Shown here: in pieces, positions 16,601-24,118 of the stretch
Layout: every line of letters starts with the position of its first letter
Position numbering within the stretch: the stretch's first letter is position 1
Assembly (NCBI GenBank): GCA_964570845.1
Contig: CAZMZB010000002.1
Span: forward strand, 69,015-133,014
Direction of reading: 5' to 3'
Source: CAZLCC01 sp964570845
GTDB taxonomy: Bacteria; Patescibacteriota; Saccharimonadia; Saccharimonadales; Saccharimonadaceae
DNA: 64,000 bases
The notes under the pieces: model-generated
The model's input: only the letters and a program-made list of their open reading frames with translations
What the model was told of the DNA's origin: nothing
Database searches by the model: none
Program-made: the position numbers and the translations under genes

Positions 16601-17320
16601 TTATTTAATGCCTTTTGGCAAGTCTTTTATCATCTTTGGCTTCACCCGAGTGTCTTTATAGGCTCGTGGCAGCAGCTGTTCTGGTGACCAGGTCCTAATA
16701 AGTTCATCCAAGTTATTGGTATGCTGATACTTCCCGCTTATACCTTTGCGCCCATCGCTATAATCACCTTCAACTTTGCCCGTATGATGAAAAATAATCT
16801 GCCCAATACGTTCGCCAACTGGTAACACAACGGCCTCGTGTTTATTGAGATTGTAAATTTCAAGGGTAATGCGGTTGATATAGCCAGGATCAATCCAGCC
16901 TGCGTCAAAGCAAACTGCCACGCCATTTCTTCCCCAACTGCTGCGAGAACGAATCTCGCACGCACCGCCAGTTGGTCGAATACCAACAAATTCGTGAGTG
17001 TGCGCTAAGATTCTTTCGCCTGGTTTTAAAACGATGACTGGATGACTCTTAGGGACATTTTCAAAAAGCGGGTGGTGGTATTTTTCACACCATTTTGCAT
17101 GCGGCATTGCTTCAAGCGGTCCTTTAAAATAGCGTTTGACATCATGCGCATCGAACGGATTATATACGCGATATTCCTCGCTATATTCTTGTTTATAAAA
17201 ATAATAGCCAAGAGTAATATCGAGGCTCGCTTCACTAATATGTGTATCACTAAAAGGCGTACAAACAATCTCACCATCTTTTATTGCTTGCTTGATTTCT
17301 GTATTGCTATAAACTCCCAT
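16601..17320 (-). CDS. dcd: dCTP deaminase (dUTPase-fold)
   Basis: This trimeric enzyme converts dCTP to dUTP (or dUMP in bifunctional forms). Visible motifs are SEASLDITLGYYF near the N-terminus, the core signature EIRSRSSWGRNGV near residue 117, and the C-terminal nucleotide-closing segment GISGKYQ. At 239 residues it is longer than the usual 190 because of C-terminal and loop additions. A TATAAT (17329-17334, minus) ends 8 nt before the ATG, so the mRNA may be leaderless. This -10 overlaps the -35 of the divergent thyX promoter, which would couple the two. Confidence 0.88.
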   Translation of the reverse strand: MGVYSNTEIKQAIKDGEIVCTPFSDTHISEASLDITLGYYFYKQEYSEEYRVYNPFDAHDVKRYFKGPLEAMPHAKWCEKYHHPLFENVPKSHPVIVLKPGERILAHTHEFVGIRPTGGACEIRSRSSWGRNGVAVCFDAGWIDPGYINRITLEIYNLNKHEAVVLPVGERIGQIIFHHTGKVEGDYSDGRKGISGKYQHTNNLDELIRTWSPEQLLPRAYKDTRVKPKMIKDLPKGIK

Positions 17321-17323
17321 GAT

Positions 17324-17351
17324 TTTACATTATACATAAAAGACGTATAAA
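17324..17351 (+). promoter_or_regulatory. Promoter of the ThyX-like gene
   Basis: TTTACA (17324-17329), 16 nt, TATAAA (17346-17351). The GGAGG at 17378-17382 and GTG start at 17390 follow. It overlaps the divergent dcd -10 box. Confidence 0.65.
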
Positions 17352-17389
17352 ATGTATAAGAAGTGAAAGATTAAGTTGGAGGGTTGTTG

Positions 17390-19006
17390 GTGAAGACAGA
17401 GAATGAATATATACAAGTGAGTGAAGACGGAAATTTTAACATAACACCAAAAGGTAAAGCTTTTTTAAAAGAAGCAGTGACGAATACAGAGGGAAATGTT
17501 TATACCTTTTATAATACTTTGAGTCCTAAGGTCGTAGCCGCTGCAATGGCACGCTTAAGTCGCTTTGGCGGTGATATGAGAGAACTGATTTTAAAAGAAT
17601 TTTCGGGTCAAAAAGGTGAAGAAGAAGCACTATTACAACGAGTCCTGACTCAGTTTGGCGATGACTCTGTTCAACAACTTGGCATGGTTCCGGTAGTAGT
17701 TGAAAATGCTTCTAATTTACTGACTAAGCAACTTGAGTGGGGCCGTTTGGCGGCATACTTGGAGCAGTCTACTCGCTATATATATTTCGACCAGAAACGT
17801 AATAACAAATATCGCTATTACACCCCATTGCATTTTCCGGATGATTTAAAAAAAGAATATAAGCATGTGATGAATGCTATTTTTGACAACTACTCAAAGA
17901 CAGTTCATAAACTTAGCGAGTGGCTACAAAAGCAAGATGATACACCAGAAAAAGAGCGAGATGTTGCGTGGCGAATTGCAATGCGCGGCAAGGCGTGTGA
18001 TGCTGTACGAGGTCTACTACCTGCTTCCACAACCTCCACAGTGGGCATTGTGGGCTCTGCCCAAGCAATTGATAACTTGATTATGCATTTGTTGAGCCAA
18101 AACCTTCCAGAAGCAAACGATGTTGGTGAGCAAATTTTAAATGAAGTCAGAAAACAACACGCCATCTTTTTTGAAAGAACAGACTTACCTAACAGAGGAA
18201 AAGCTATTATAAAGTATCGCAAAGAAACAAAAGAAAGAGTGCAAGCTTTAGCAGGAAAGATAGGTCTCAATACCAGGAAAGAAACAGGTCTAAAGGCGAC
18301 ATTACTCGAATACACTCCAAAAGACGAGCTGGAACTTATTGCCCACCTGCTCTATCCGTATGTCACTATAAGTTTTGCTGAGCTTGAAAAAGAACTTTCA
18401 GGGTGGAGTGAGGATGAGCTTGTTGCTGCACTCGAGCTTTATATGGGCGCGCGGGATAATCGTCGTCATAAGCCGGGGAGAGCTATGGAGGTAGCTCACT
18501 ATACGTTTGAGCTGGTGTGTGATTATGGGATTTTTAGAGACTTACAGCGCCATCGCATGGTTGATGCTTTGGAGTGGCAGCAGCTCAGCCCTTCTCTTGG
18601 TTATGACGTACCAAAAGCTGTGAAAGATGCTGGATTGGAAGAACTCTACCATCAAACACATGAGCTGAGTGAAACCTTTTTTAGTACACTAGTAAAAAAT
18701 GGATATAAGTTGGAGGCGCAATACGCCACCCTACTTGATCATCGAATGCGCTGGAAAGTCACAATCAATGCTCGCGCAGCTTTTCACTTTATTGAGTTAC
18801 GAACGCAACCTGCGGGGCACTTAGGCTATCGTCAGATAAGCAAGATGATGCATGATGAAATTGAAAAAGTTCATCCGCGCATAGCTAAGGCGATGATATT
18901 CGTGAATCGTAATGATGATGACCCAGCAACCAGTCGTCTTGAACAAAATCGCCGCGCCCAAGAGAAACTAAAGAAGCTCGGATTAGGCGAGCTTATAGAG
19001 GGGTAA
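17390..19006 (+). CDS. Tandem ThyX-like FAD-dependent thymidylate synthase
   Basis: The protein of 538 residues is about twice the length of ThyX, the flavin enzyme that methylates dUMP. Two ThyX-like halves can be seen. The first keeps GDDSVQQLG and WGRLAAYLEQSTRY (around residue 118-130), like the canonical RHRxxSxNExSxRY but without the RHR. The second keeps LQRHRMVDALEWQQLSPSLGY (around 390-410), with RHR but a changed remainder. The two halves may complement each other within one pseudo-symmetric assembly. The GTG at 17390 is preferred over the two TTG codons before it because GGAGG lies 7 nt upstream. Placement beside dcd and tmk supports thymidylate synthesis; activity is inferred. Confidence 0.8.
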   Translation: MKTENEYIQVSEDGNFNITPKGKAFLKEAVTNTEGNVYTFYNTLSPKVVAAAMARLSRFGGDMRELILKEFSGQKGEEEALLQRVLTQFGDDSVQQLGMVPVVVENASNLLTKQLEWGRLAAYLEQSTRYIYFDQKRNNKYRYYTPLHFPDDLKKEYKHVMNAIFDNYSKTVHKLSEWLQKQDDTPEKERDVAWRIAMRGKACDAVRGLLPASTTSTVGIVGSAQAIDNLIMHLLSQNLPEANDVGEQILNEVRKQHAIFFERTDLPNRGKAIIKYRKETKERVQALAGKIGLNTRKETGLKATLLEYTPKDELELIAHLLYPYVTISFAELEKELSGWSEDELVAALELYMGARDNRRHKPGRAMEVAHYTFELVCDYGIFRDLQRHRMVDALEWQQLSPSLGYDVPKAVKDAGLEELYHQTHELSETFFSTLVKNGYKLEAQYATLLDHRMRWKVTINARAAFHFIELRTQPAGHLGYRQISKMMHDEIEKVHPRIAKAMIFVNRNDDDPATSRLEQNRRAQEKLKKLGLGELIEG

Positions 19007-19012
19007 AGATTG

Positions 19013-19594
19013 ATGGTAGAGGTCAGGAAAGGTGTTAGGCTCGATGAAATTGGAAGTCGTATTAAGAAAGCGCCTTTACTTAAAAAAGATGCCGATGGAA
19101 AAGATATTTTTCCATATGTAAATGCTGAAGTGAGCGTTGAAGAACTAGACATCAACGATTTTAGACCTACGACTTTGTATGTTGTACGCGGGAATCTTGA
19201 AGTTCAACGCATTTTATCCGAAGAGTTACTTGAATTAGGAGAAGATCCGTTGCAACTGGAGACAGCGCTTAAAGTAGCTAATGATGAAGTAGAGTTTGAC
19301 TTGATTCCACCTATCGTGGAAGAAGATGCAGAAGACGGCGACGTATTACTTGACGGTGCCCATAGAGTATATTTAGCTAGAGAATGTGGTATACCCGTAG
19401 TCAGAGCTTTGGTCGTTAGGGGTGTTGACCCTAATTATCCTGTTTATGCTCGTGCTAATGAGTGGGATGAAGTGGTTGAATATGACGAGACTCCCCCAAT
19501 TCATCTCAAGAAAAGGTATAGAGTAGAAGATTCTTATTCTTTATACAGAGATTTTACAGCATTTTCTACTACTACGCCGAGAAGTCAGAACTAA
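19013..19594 (+). CDS. ParB/sulfiredoxin-like domain protein
   Basis: The 193-residue protein has a C-terminal stretch VLLDGAHRVYLARECGIPVV (near residue 117), which resembles the 'DGxHRxxA' core of the ParB-like/sulfiredoxin fold that binds nucleotides. The N-terminal half is acidic and unassigned. The start is the ATG at 19013, with GAGGGG upstream overlapping the end of the ThyX-like gene; the gap to that gene is 6 bp. Co-transcription with it and with a HAD hydrolase suggests a role in nucleotide handling, which is inference. Confidence 0.6.
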   Translation: MVEVRKGVRLDEIGSRIKKAPLLKKDADGKDIFPYVNAEVSVEELDINDFRPTTLYVVRGNLEVQRILSEELLELGEDPLQLETALKVANDEVEFDLIPPIVEEDAEDGDVLLDGAHRVYLARECGIPVVRALVVRGVDPNYPVYARANEWDEVVEYDETPPIHLKKRYRVEDSYSLYRDFTAFSTTTPRSQN

Positions 19595-20188
19595 ATGAAA
19601 ATAAAAGCTGTTATCTTCGATTGGGGTGGGGTCATATCGCCGAAAGGTGCTCCAGATGAGGTACCGAAAAAATTTAGTACAGTAATATCTCACAAAGAGG
19701 CCTTGCCAGTTTTACTTAAAGGACTTGAGGGGCTAAAGCGTGGTGAAATTAATGAAGATCAATTTTGGCAAAAAATTGAGAAAGACTTTAGCAAAGATAT
19801 ACCGCCGGCAAAGCGAAATATCTGGACGGACATTAATGACTTTGCGCCAAACAAGAAAATAAGTGCTTTCGTTGAAGACTTGAAGGACCAAGGACTTGTA
19901 GTTGGGGTGCTTTCCAATACATTTCCCCTTACTGCAGAGGCTATTCGGTCGAATGGCTGGTATGAAGGATACTCACCCGTCATACTCTCCTCTGATGTGC
20001 AGCTTGCAAAACCGGACAGAGAAATCTATAAGTTGCTCCTTGAAAGATTAAAATTAAATGCAAGTCAAGTTATCTTTATTGATGATCAAGAAAAATGCCT
20101 CGCTCCAGCAAAAAATATGGGGTTTCATACGGTTAAAGCAGTAAACCCTAGGCAAATAATCAAAGATATCAAGACAATTTTAGAATAA
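19595..20188 (+). CDS. HAD-superfamily hydrolase (subfamily IA-like)
   Basis: This 197-residue protein shows the HAD motifs: VIFDWGGV at the N-terminus (nucleophile Asp in DWG form), VLSNT for motif II near residue 107, LAKPDREIYKLL with the conserved Lys, and VIFIDDQEKCL for the acidic motif. HAD IA members of the 'FDxGG' type hydrolyse small phosphorylated metabolites. It begins immediately after the stop of the preceding gene and may act as a nucleotidase in the thymidylate module; the substrate is unknown. Confidence 0.85.
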   Translation: MKIKAVIFDWGGVISPKGAPDEVPKKFSTVISHKEALPVLLKGLEGLKRGEINEDQFWQKIEKDFSKDIPPAKRNIWTDINDFAPNKKISAFVEDLKDQGLVVGVLSNTFPLTAEAIRSNGWYEGYSPVILSSDVQLAKPDREIYKLLLERLKLNASQVIFIDDQEKCLAPAKNMGFHTVKAVNPRQIIKDIKTILE

Positions 20189-20190
20189 TA

Positions 20191-21177
20191 TTAGCTTGCT
20201 GTAACTTTTATGCTTGGACCCATGGTGGTTGTGGCATGGATGCCTCTGATGTACGTACCTTTAAGTGAAGCTGGTTTTGCAACCTGAATGTTGTCAAGCA
20301 CTGTTTTTGCATTCTCGCTTAACTTAACAGTGCCGAATGATGCTTTACCAATCGAGAGATGAATAATTCCTTGTTTATCAACGCGATATTCAACTCGTCC
20401 TGCTTTTGCCTCTTTCACTGCTTTAGCGATATTTGTTGCAACAGTACCGCTCTTAGGGTTTGGCATCAAGCCGCGAGGGCCAAGTATGCGAGCAAATTTA
20501 CTTAGTTTTGCCATAAGTTGCGGGGTTGCGATTAAGATATCGAAGTCTAACTTTTCTTTCTTAAGAAGCTCTGTCACTGCATCTTCGCCGATAACGTCAG
20601 CATCAGCTTTTTTCGCTGCTTCGCTTTCAGATTCAGGAGCAAATACGGCAACTCGGACAGGTTTACCTGTACCATTTGGTAGACTCACCGTTCCGCGGAT
20701 ATTCTGATCTGCCTGGCGTGGGTCAACACCAAGGCGAATATGAAGCTCAACACTGCTATCAAATTTAGTGGTTGCTGTTTTTTCGGCAATTTTCATCGCT
20801 TCAACAAGCTCATATGCTTTTGTGCTATCAAACTCTTTAGCAGCTTTCTGGTATTTCTTGCCGCGTCGTTCTAATTTCGGGCGGGTGATTGGCTTTGGAC
20901 CCTTTTTCTTCTGCTCTGCTTCGGGATGCTGTGCAGACGTATCGCCTTTTGCTTTTCGTTCCTCTTTTGCTACTTTTTCTTCAGCTTCTTTGAGGGCTTT
21001 TTCACTGCGTTTTCCAGCTTTTGCGGCTGGCTTCTCAGTTTTCTTTTCTTCTGCGGCTTCCTCTTTTGGTGCAGCAGCGCTTTTGATTGCTGCTTCAATC
21101 TCAGCAATGGTATTTTTTTCTGTGACTTCAAGACCAAGCTTCTTGGCTTGTTCTAATACATCGGCTTTCTTTGCCAT
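20191..21177 (-). CDS. rplA: Ribosomal protein L1 with a ~100-residue N-terminal extension
   Basis: The L1 core begins near residue 104 (RGKKYQKAAKEFD) and has the normal signatures NIRGTVSLPNGTGK and GPRGLMPNPKSGTV. L1 is usually about 230 residues; this one is 328. The extra N-terminus begins with a Rho_N/SAP-like helix-loop-helix (ADVLEQAKKLGLEV..TIAEIEAAI, residues 5-33), followed by a charged Ala/Glu/Lys linker. The addition probably contacts RNA or another ribosomal component. It lies downstream of rplK and ends 2 bp from the convergent HAD gene, with no room for a terminator. Confidence 0.95.
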   Translation of the reverse strand: MAKKADVLEQAKKLGLEVTEKNTIAEIEAAIKSAAAPKEEAAEEKKTEKPAAKAGKRSEKALKEAEEKVAKEERKAKGDTSAQHPEAEQKKKGPKPITRPKLERRGKKYQKAAKEFDSTKAYELVEAMKIAEKTATTKFDSSVELHIRLGVDPRQADQNIRGTVSLPNGTGKPVRVAVFAPESESEAAKKADADVIGEDAVTELLKKEKLDFDILIATPQLMAKLSKFARILGPRGLMPNPKSGTVATNIAKAVKEAKAGRVEYRVDKQGIIHLSIGKASFGTVKLSENAKTVLDNIQVAKPASLKGTYIRGIHATTTMGPSIKVTAS

Positions 21178-21236
21178 TTTCTAACTCCTTTCGTGGTGCA
21201 AACGGTGTTTTTCAACCTCCCACAAATTTAATTTTT

Positions 21237-21662
21237 CTAACCTTCGACTTCAACTCCCATTGAGCGGGCTGTTCCAGCGATAATTTTCACGCCGCCATCA
21301 ACGTCAATTGCGTTAAGCGTGTCTTTTTTCTCTTCGTAAATCTCTTCAAGCTGTGCTCGAGTGATTTTGCCAACTTTTTCGGTATGCGGTGTACCCGAGC
21401 CTTTTTGAATGCCGATTTTCTCACGGATGAGATCATCAACTGGGCGACCAAGGCTTTTCCAGTCGAATGTCCGATCGTCAAATACCTGAAGATGAACGAT
21501 AACATCTTTGCCTTGCAGGTCTTTCGTTGCGTCGTTAAACGGATTGATGAAATCCATCATATTAAGCCCCCATTGACCAAGCACGGCACCAACAGGGGGA
21601 CCTGCGGTTGCGCGACCAGCTGGAATGCGTAGTTTTAGGTTTCCGATTACTTTCTTTGCCAT
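21237..21662 (-). CDS. rplK: Ribosomal protein L11
   Basis: This 141-residue protein binds the GTPase centre of 23S rRNA. It has the typical N-terminal stretch LRIPAGRATAGPPVGAVLGQ and the C-terminal RNA-binding domain ending IAGTARSMGVEVEG. A short hairpin, CTCAGT-loop-ACTGAG at 21674-21689, lies in the gap after nusG and might be part of an L1-type regulatory site; that is only a suggestion. Confidence 0.97.
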   Translation of the reverse strand: MAKKVIGNLKLRIPAGRATAGPPVGAVLGQWGLNMMDFINPFNDATKDLQGKDVIVHLQVFDDRTFDWKSLGRPVDDLIREKIGIQKGSGTPHTEKVGKITRAQLEEIYEEKKDTLNAIDVDGGVKIIAGTARSMGVEVEG

Positions 21663-21706
21663 ATCTTCCTTCTCTCAGTTCTTACTGAGTGCGTAACAGT
21701 AGTGAA

Positions 21707-22255
21707 TTATACCTTCTTAACCTGTAAAGCGTCAAGCTCAACGGGTGTATCGCGACCAAACATACTGACGAGCACTTTAATCTTACCTTTTTGCGTGTCG
21801 ATTTCGTTGATTGCGCCGTCAAAACCTTTGAATGGTCCATCAGTAATGTTCACCACTTCGCCAACACTGTAGTTGATGTGATGCTTTGGATCTTCGACGC
21901 CCATGCGCTTTTTAATCTTTGCGATTTCTCGTTCTGAAACAGGTGTTGGATCTGTACCGCTGCCGACGAAGCCAGTGACTCCTGGGGTGTTACGGACAAT
22001 AAACCACGCGTCTTCGGTCATTTTCATCTCAACAAGTACGTAGCCCTGGAAGATCTTCTTCTCCACTACTTTTCGCTTGCCATTTTTAATCTCAATTTGC
22101 TTTTCTTTCGGAACAAGCACATCAAAAATTTTGTCAGCCATATCAACAGTATTAATTCGCTGCTGAATGCTTTCTACTACTTTTTCTTCATAGCCTGCAT
22201 AGGTATGGATTGCATACCATTGGCGAGTTGAGTCGTATCGTTTTTTTGTCGTCAT
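21707..22255 (-). CDS. nusG: Transcription elongation/antitermination factor NusG
   Basis: The 182-residue protein has the NGN domain (QWYAIHTYAGYEEKVVESIQ near residue 12) and the C-terminal KOW motif (VGEVVNITDGPFKGFDGAI near residue 130). NusG binds RNA polymerase and couples to ribosomes. The start codon overlaps the secE stop by one base (TAATG), so the two are coupled. Confidence 0.97.
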   Translation of the reverse strand: MTTKKRYDSTRQWYAIHTYAGYEEKVVESIQQRINTVDMADKIFDVLVPKEKQIEIKNGKRKVVEKKIFQGYVLVEMKMTEDAWFIVRNTPGVTGFVGSGTDPTPVSEREIAKIKKRMGVEDPKHHINYSVGEVVNITDGPFKGFDGAINEIDTQKGKIKVLVSMFGRDTPVELDALQVKKV

Positions 22256-22542
22256 TATAGTAATATCCTGTTTAATATATATTCAAATCCGGCATCGAGT
22301 GCTACGATAAGTAAAGTGAAAAAAGCTGTGAAGATCAGCACTGCAACCGTAAGACCCCAGGTTGCACGACGATTGGGCCAGCGTACCTGGCGTAGCTCCT
22401 GCCATGAACCTTTGAAATAGCCACCAATTGCTGCAAAAGGATGTAAGAACGCGGGAGTTCTTCTCTGCTTCTTTACGGCTACTTTTGCTGCAGCTGCTTT
22501 CTTTGAGGGAGTTGCTTTTTTACTTATTTTCTTCTCTACCAC
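22255..22542 (-). CDS. secE: Preprotein translocase subunit SecE
   Basis: The translocon subunit has a lysine/alanine-rich N-terminus and a C-terminal core with GSWQELRQVRWPNRRATWG followed by a single membrane helix (VLIFTAFFTLLIVALDAGFEY). The start is placed at GTG 22542 (or the adjacent GTG 22545), because GGAG lies 4-7 nt upstream; the frame is open further but has no binding site. About 95 residues, larger than the one-span minimum of 60. Confidence 0.9.
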   Translation of the reverse strand: MVEKKISKKATPSKKAAAAKVAVKKQRRTPAFLHPFAAIGGYFKGSWQELRQVRWPNRRATWGLTVAVLIFTAFFTLLIVALDAGFEYILNRILL

Positions 22543-22558
22543 CACTTTTCTCCAATTT

Positions 22559-22581
22559 AAAAAGTCTGCTTCTTGCAGACT
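22559..22581 (-). terminator. Terminator-like hairpin in the secE leader
   Basis: AGTCTGC (22563-22569) pairs with GCAGACT (22575-22581) over a 5-nt loop, followed on the minus strand by five U. It lies between the secE promoter and the secE start and could attenuate the secE-nusG-rplK-rplA operon. Confidence 0.65.
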
Positions 22582-22591
22582 GTCAATAGCT

Positions 22592-22620
22592 ACTATAGCA
22601 AACAGGTTGAAAATTAGCAA
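22592..22620 (-). promoter_or_regulatory. Promoter of the secE-nusG-rplK-rplA operon
   Basis: On the minus strand, TTGCTA (22620-22615), 17 nt, TATAGT (22597-22592). The leader to the secE start is about 45 nt and contains the hairpin just described. Confidence 0.7.
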
Positions 22621-22651
22621 TATCTCTTAAAGCTTATGCTACTATAGATGT

Positions 22652-24118
22652 GTGAATATCTGGATTGCATGGATAGTGCTGCTTGTGATGGCTATTATTT
22701 TACTTGCTCTGACTGATAACATTAAAAAGAAGCGTTATCAGCGTATCATTGGCGTCGCTTCGCTGGTACCTTTATTCTCAACCGGTTTATTGACGGTGTT
22801 ATTGCCAATTGAATATTGGGAAATCGTTTTTCTCATTACAGGAGAACTATTCCTTCTTTTCACAGCATTTAGACTGCTCTTCTCAAAACGCCTGCGCGGA
22901 CCGCATGCAACGGCAAAAGATACTGGTCAACTGGCCATTATTATGCTGGTTTCTGTTGCGTGTGTCTTTCTGCCGCAAATACTTTTGCTGTGGCTTTTGC
23001 TTACCACGATTGCACTGGTTACGATCGCTATGCTTTTCCAGTTTCGAGATGGTATTCATAAGTATGTTTTAGAAAAACAGTCTCCAAGAGAGTTGCGTGA
23101 TTTGCCAACAGTGAGTGTATGTATTCCGGCTCGTAATGAAACGCATGCATTATCTGACTGTCTAACTTCTATATTAGAATCGGATTATCCGAAATTGGAA
23201 ATTATTGTACTTGATGATTGCTCTCAGGATAAAACATCTCGTGTGATTCACTCGTTTGCTCATGATGGTGTTCGCTTTGTGCAGGGCAGCGCGCCAAGTG
23301 ATGGCTGGCTGGGCAAGAACCAGGCCTTACAGGTACTTTCAAAGCAAGCTACCGGCAAATACCTACTGTTTATTGGAGTGGATACACGGCTTAGCGCTAA
23401 TACTATTTCACAGCTTGTTGACTATGTGCAAGATAAAAAGCTGAGTATGATATCTGTACTTCCGCGCAAGAGTGGTCGATTTGCACTCGATACACTGTTT
23501 TCGACTCTGCGTTATTTCTGGCAACTTACCACGCCGCGCTTTGTTGATATGCCAACGGCGTCATCTCTCTGGCTGATACGCGCTGGAACACTTGAAAAAC
23601 TGGGCGGCTTTAAGAAAGTAGCTCATGATATTGAACCTGAACGTATCTTTGCTCATATGCTGGCTACGAAGCACACGTATCGCTTTTTAGTTGGTACTTA
23701 TTCACTCGGTGCCTTTTATGCCAAAAAGTGGTCATCGCAAATTGAGACTGGCGTAAGATTGTGGTATCCACTTCTTGATATGCAGCCGAGCAGAGTTTAT
23801 TTAGCAGCATTTGGACAGTATCTTTTTAATTTCTTGCCGTATATCGTAATCATTTTTTATTTGTTTACGCAGCAACATCCACTAGCAGCGCTGGTTGCTG
23901 CGGTTATTATTGTGCTGCAATATATTATTTACGCGTTATATATCGTTAGAACGCAAGCAAAAGGCAGAGTACTTGCCGTTCTTTGTCTTCCGCTCGTTGC
24001 TTTGCAGGAAACAGCATTGATTCTCACAAGTATTGTGCAGTATGAGTTTGGCACGGTGAACTGGAAGGGGCGGAATATCTGCTATCCAGTACTCTCGCTA
24101 CGCTCCTGGCGGGATTGA
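22652..24118 (+). CDS. Family 2 glycosyltransferase with membrane segments
   Basis: The 488-residue protein has about four N-terminal membrane helices, then a GT-A domain from residue about 150: VSVCIPARNET, IIVLDDCSQDKTS, DGWLGKNQAL and the acidic GVDTRLS. C-terminal helices follow. It probably transfers a sugar from a nucleotide sugar to a lipid or glycan at the membrane. The start is GTG at 22652; a TACTAT (22640-22645) ends 6 nt before it and no ribosome binding site is visible, which suggests a leaderless mRNA. The 3' end overlaps the convergent kinase gene by 37 bp. Confidence 0.85.
   Translation: MNIWIAWIVLLVMAIILLALTDNIKKKRYQRIIGVASLVPLFSTGLLTVLLPIEYWEIVFLITGELFLLFTAFRLLFSKRLRGPHATAKDTGQLAIIMLVSVACVFLPQILLLWLLLTTIALVTIAMLFQFRDGIHKYVLEKQSPRELRDLPTVSVCIPARNETHALSDCLTSILESDYPKLEIIVLDDCSQDKTSRVIHSFAHDGVRFVQGSAPSDGWLGKNQALQVLSKQATGKYLLFIGVDTRLSANTISQLVDYVQDKKLSMISVLPRKSGRFALDTLFSTLRYFWQLTTPRFVDMPTASSLWLIRAGTLEKLGGFKKVAHDIEPERIFAHMLATKHTYRFLVGTYSLGAFYAKKWSSQIETGVRLWYPLLDMQPSRVYLAAFGQYLFNFLPYIVIIFYLFTQQHPLAALVAAVIIVLQYIIYALYIVRTQAKGRVLAVLCLPLVALQETALILTSIVQYEFGTVNWKGRNICYPVLSLRSWRD

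Noticed and set aside
20926..21184. Phe/Ser-rich frames antisense to the L1 extension
   Set aside because: They mirror the Lys/Glu codons of the L1 N-terminus and are artefacts of its composition.
22545..22620. Longer SecE starting with a hydrophobic N-terminus
   Set aside because: That stretch covers the leader hairpin and promoter region; GGAG precedes the GTG codons at 22545/22542.
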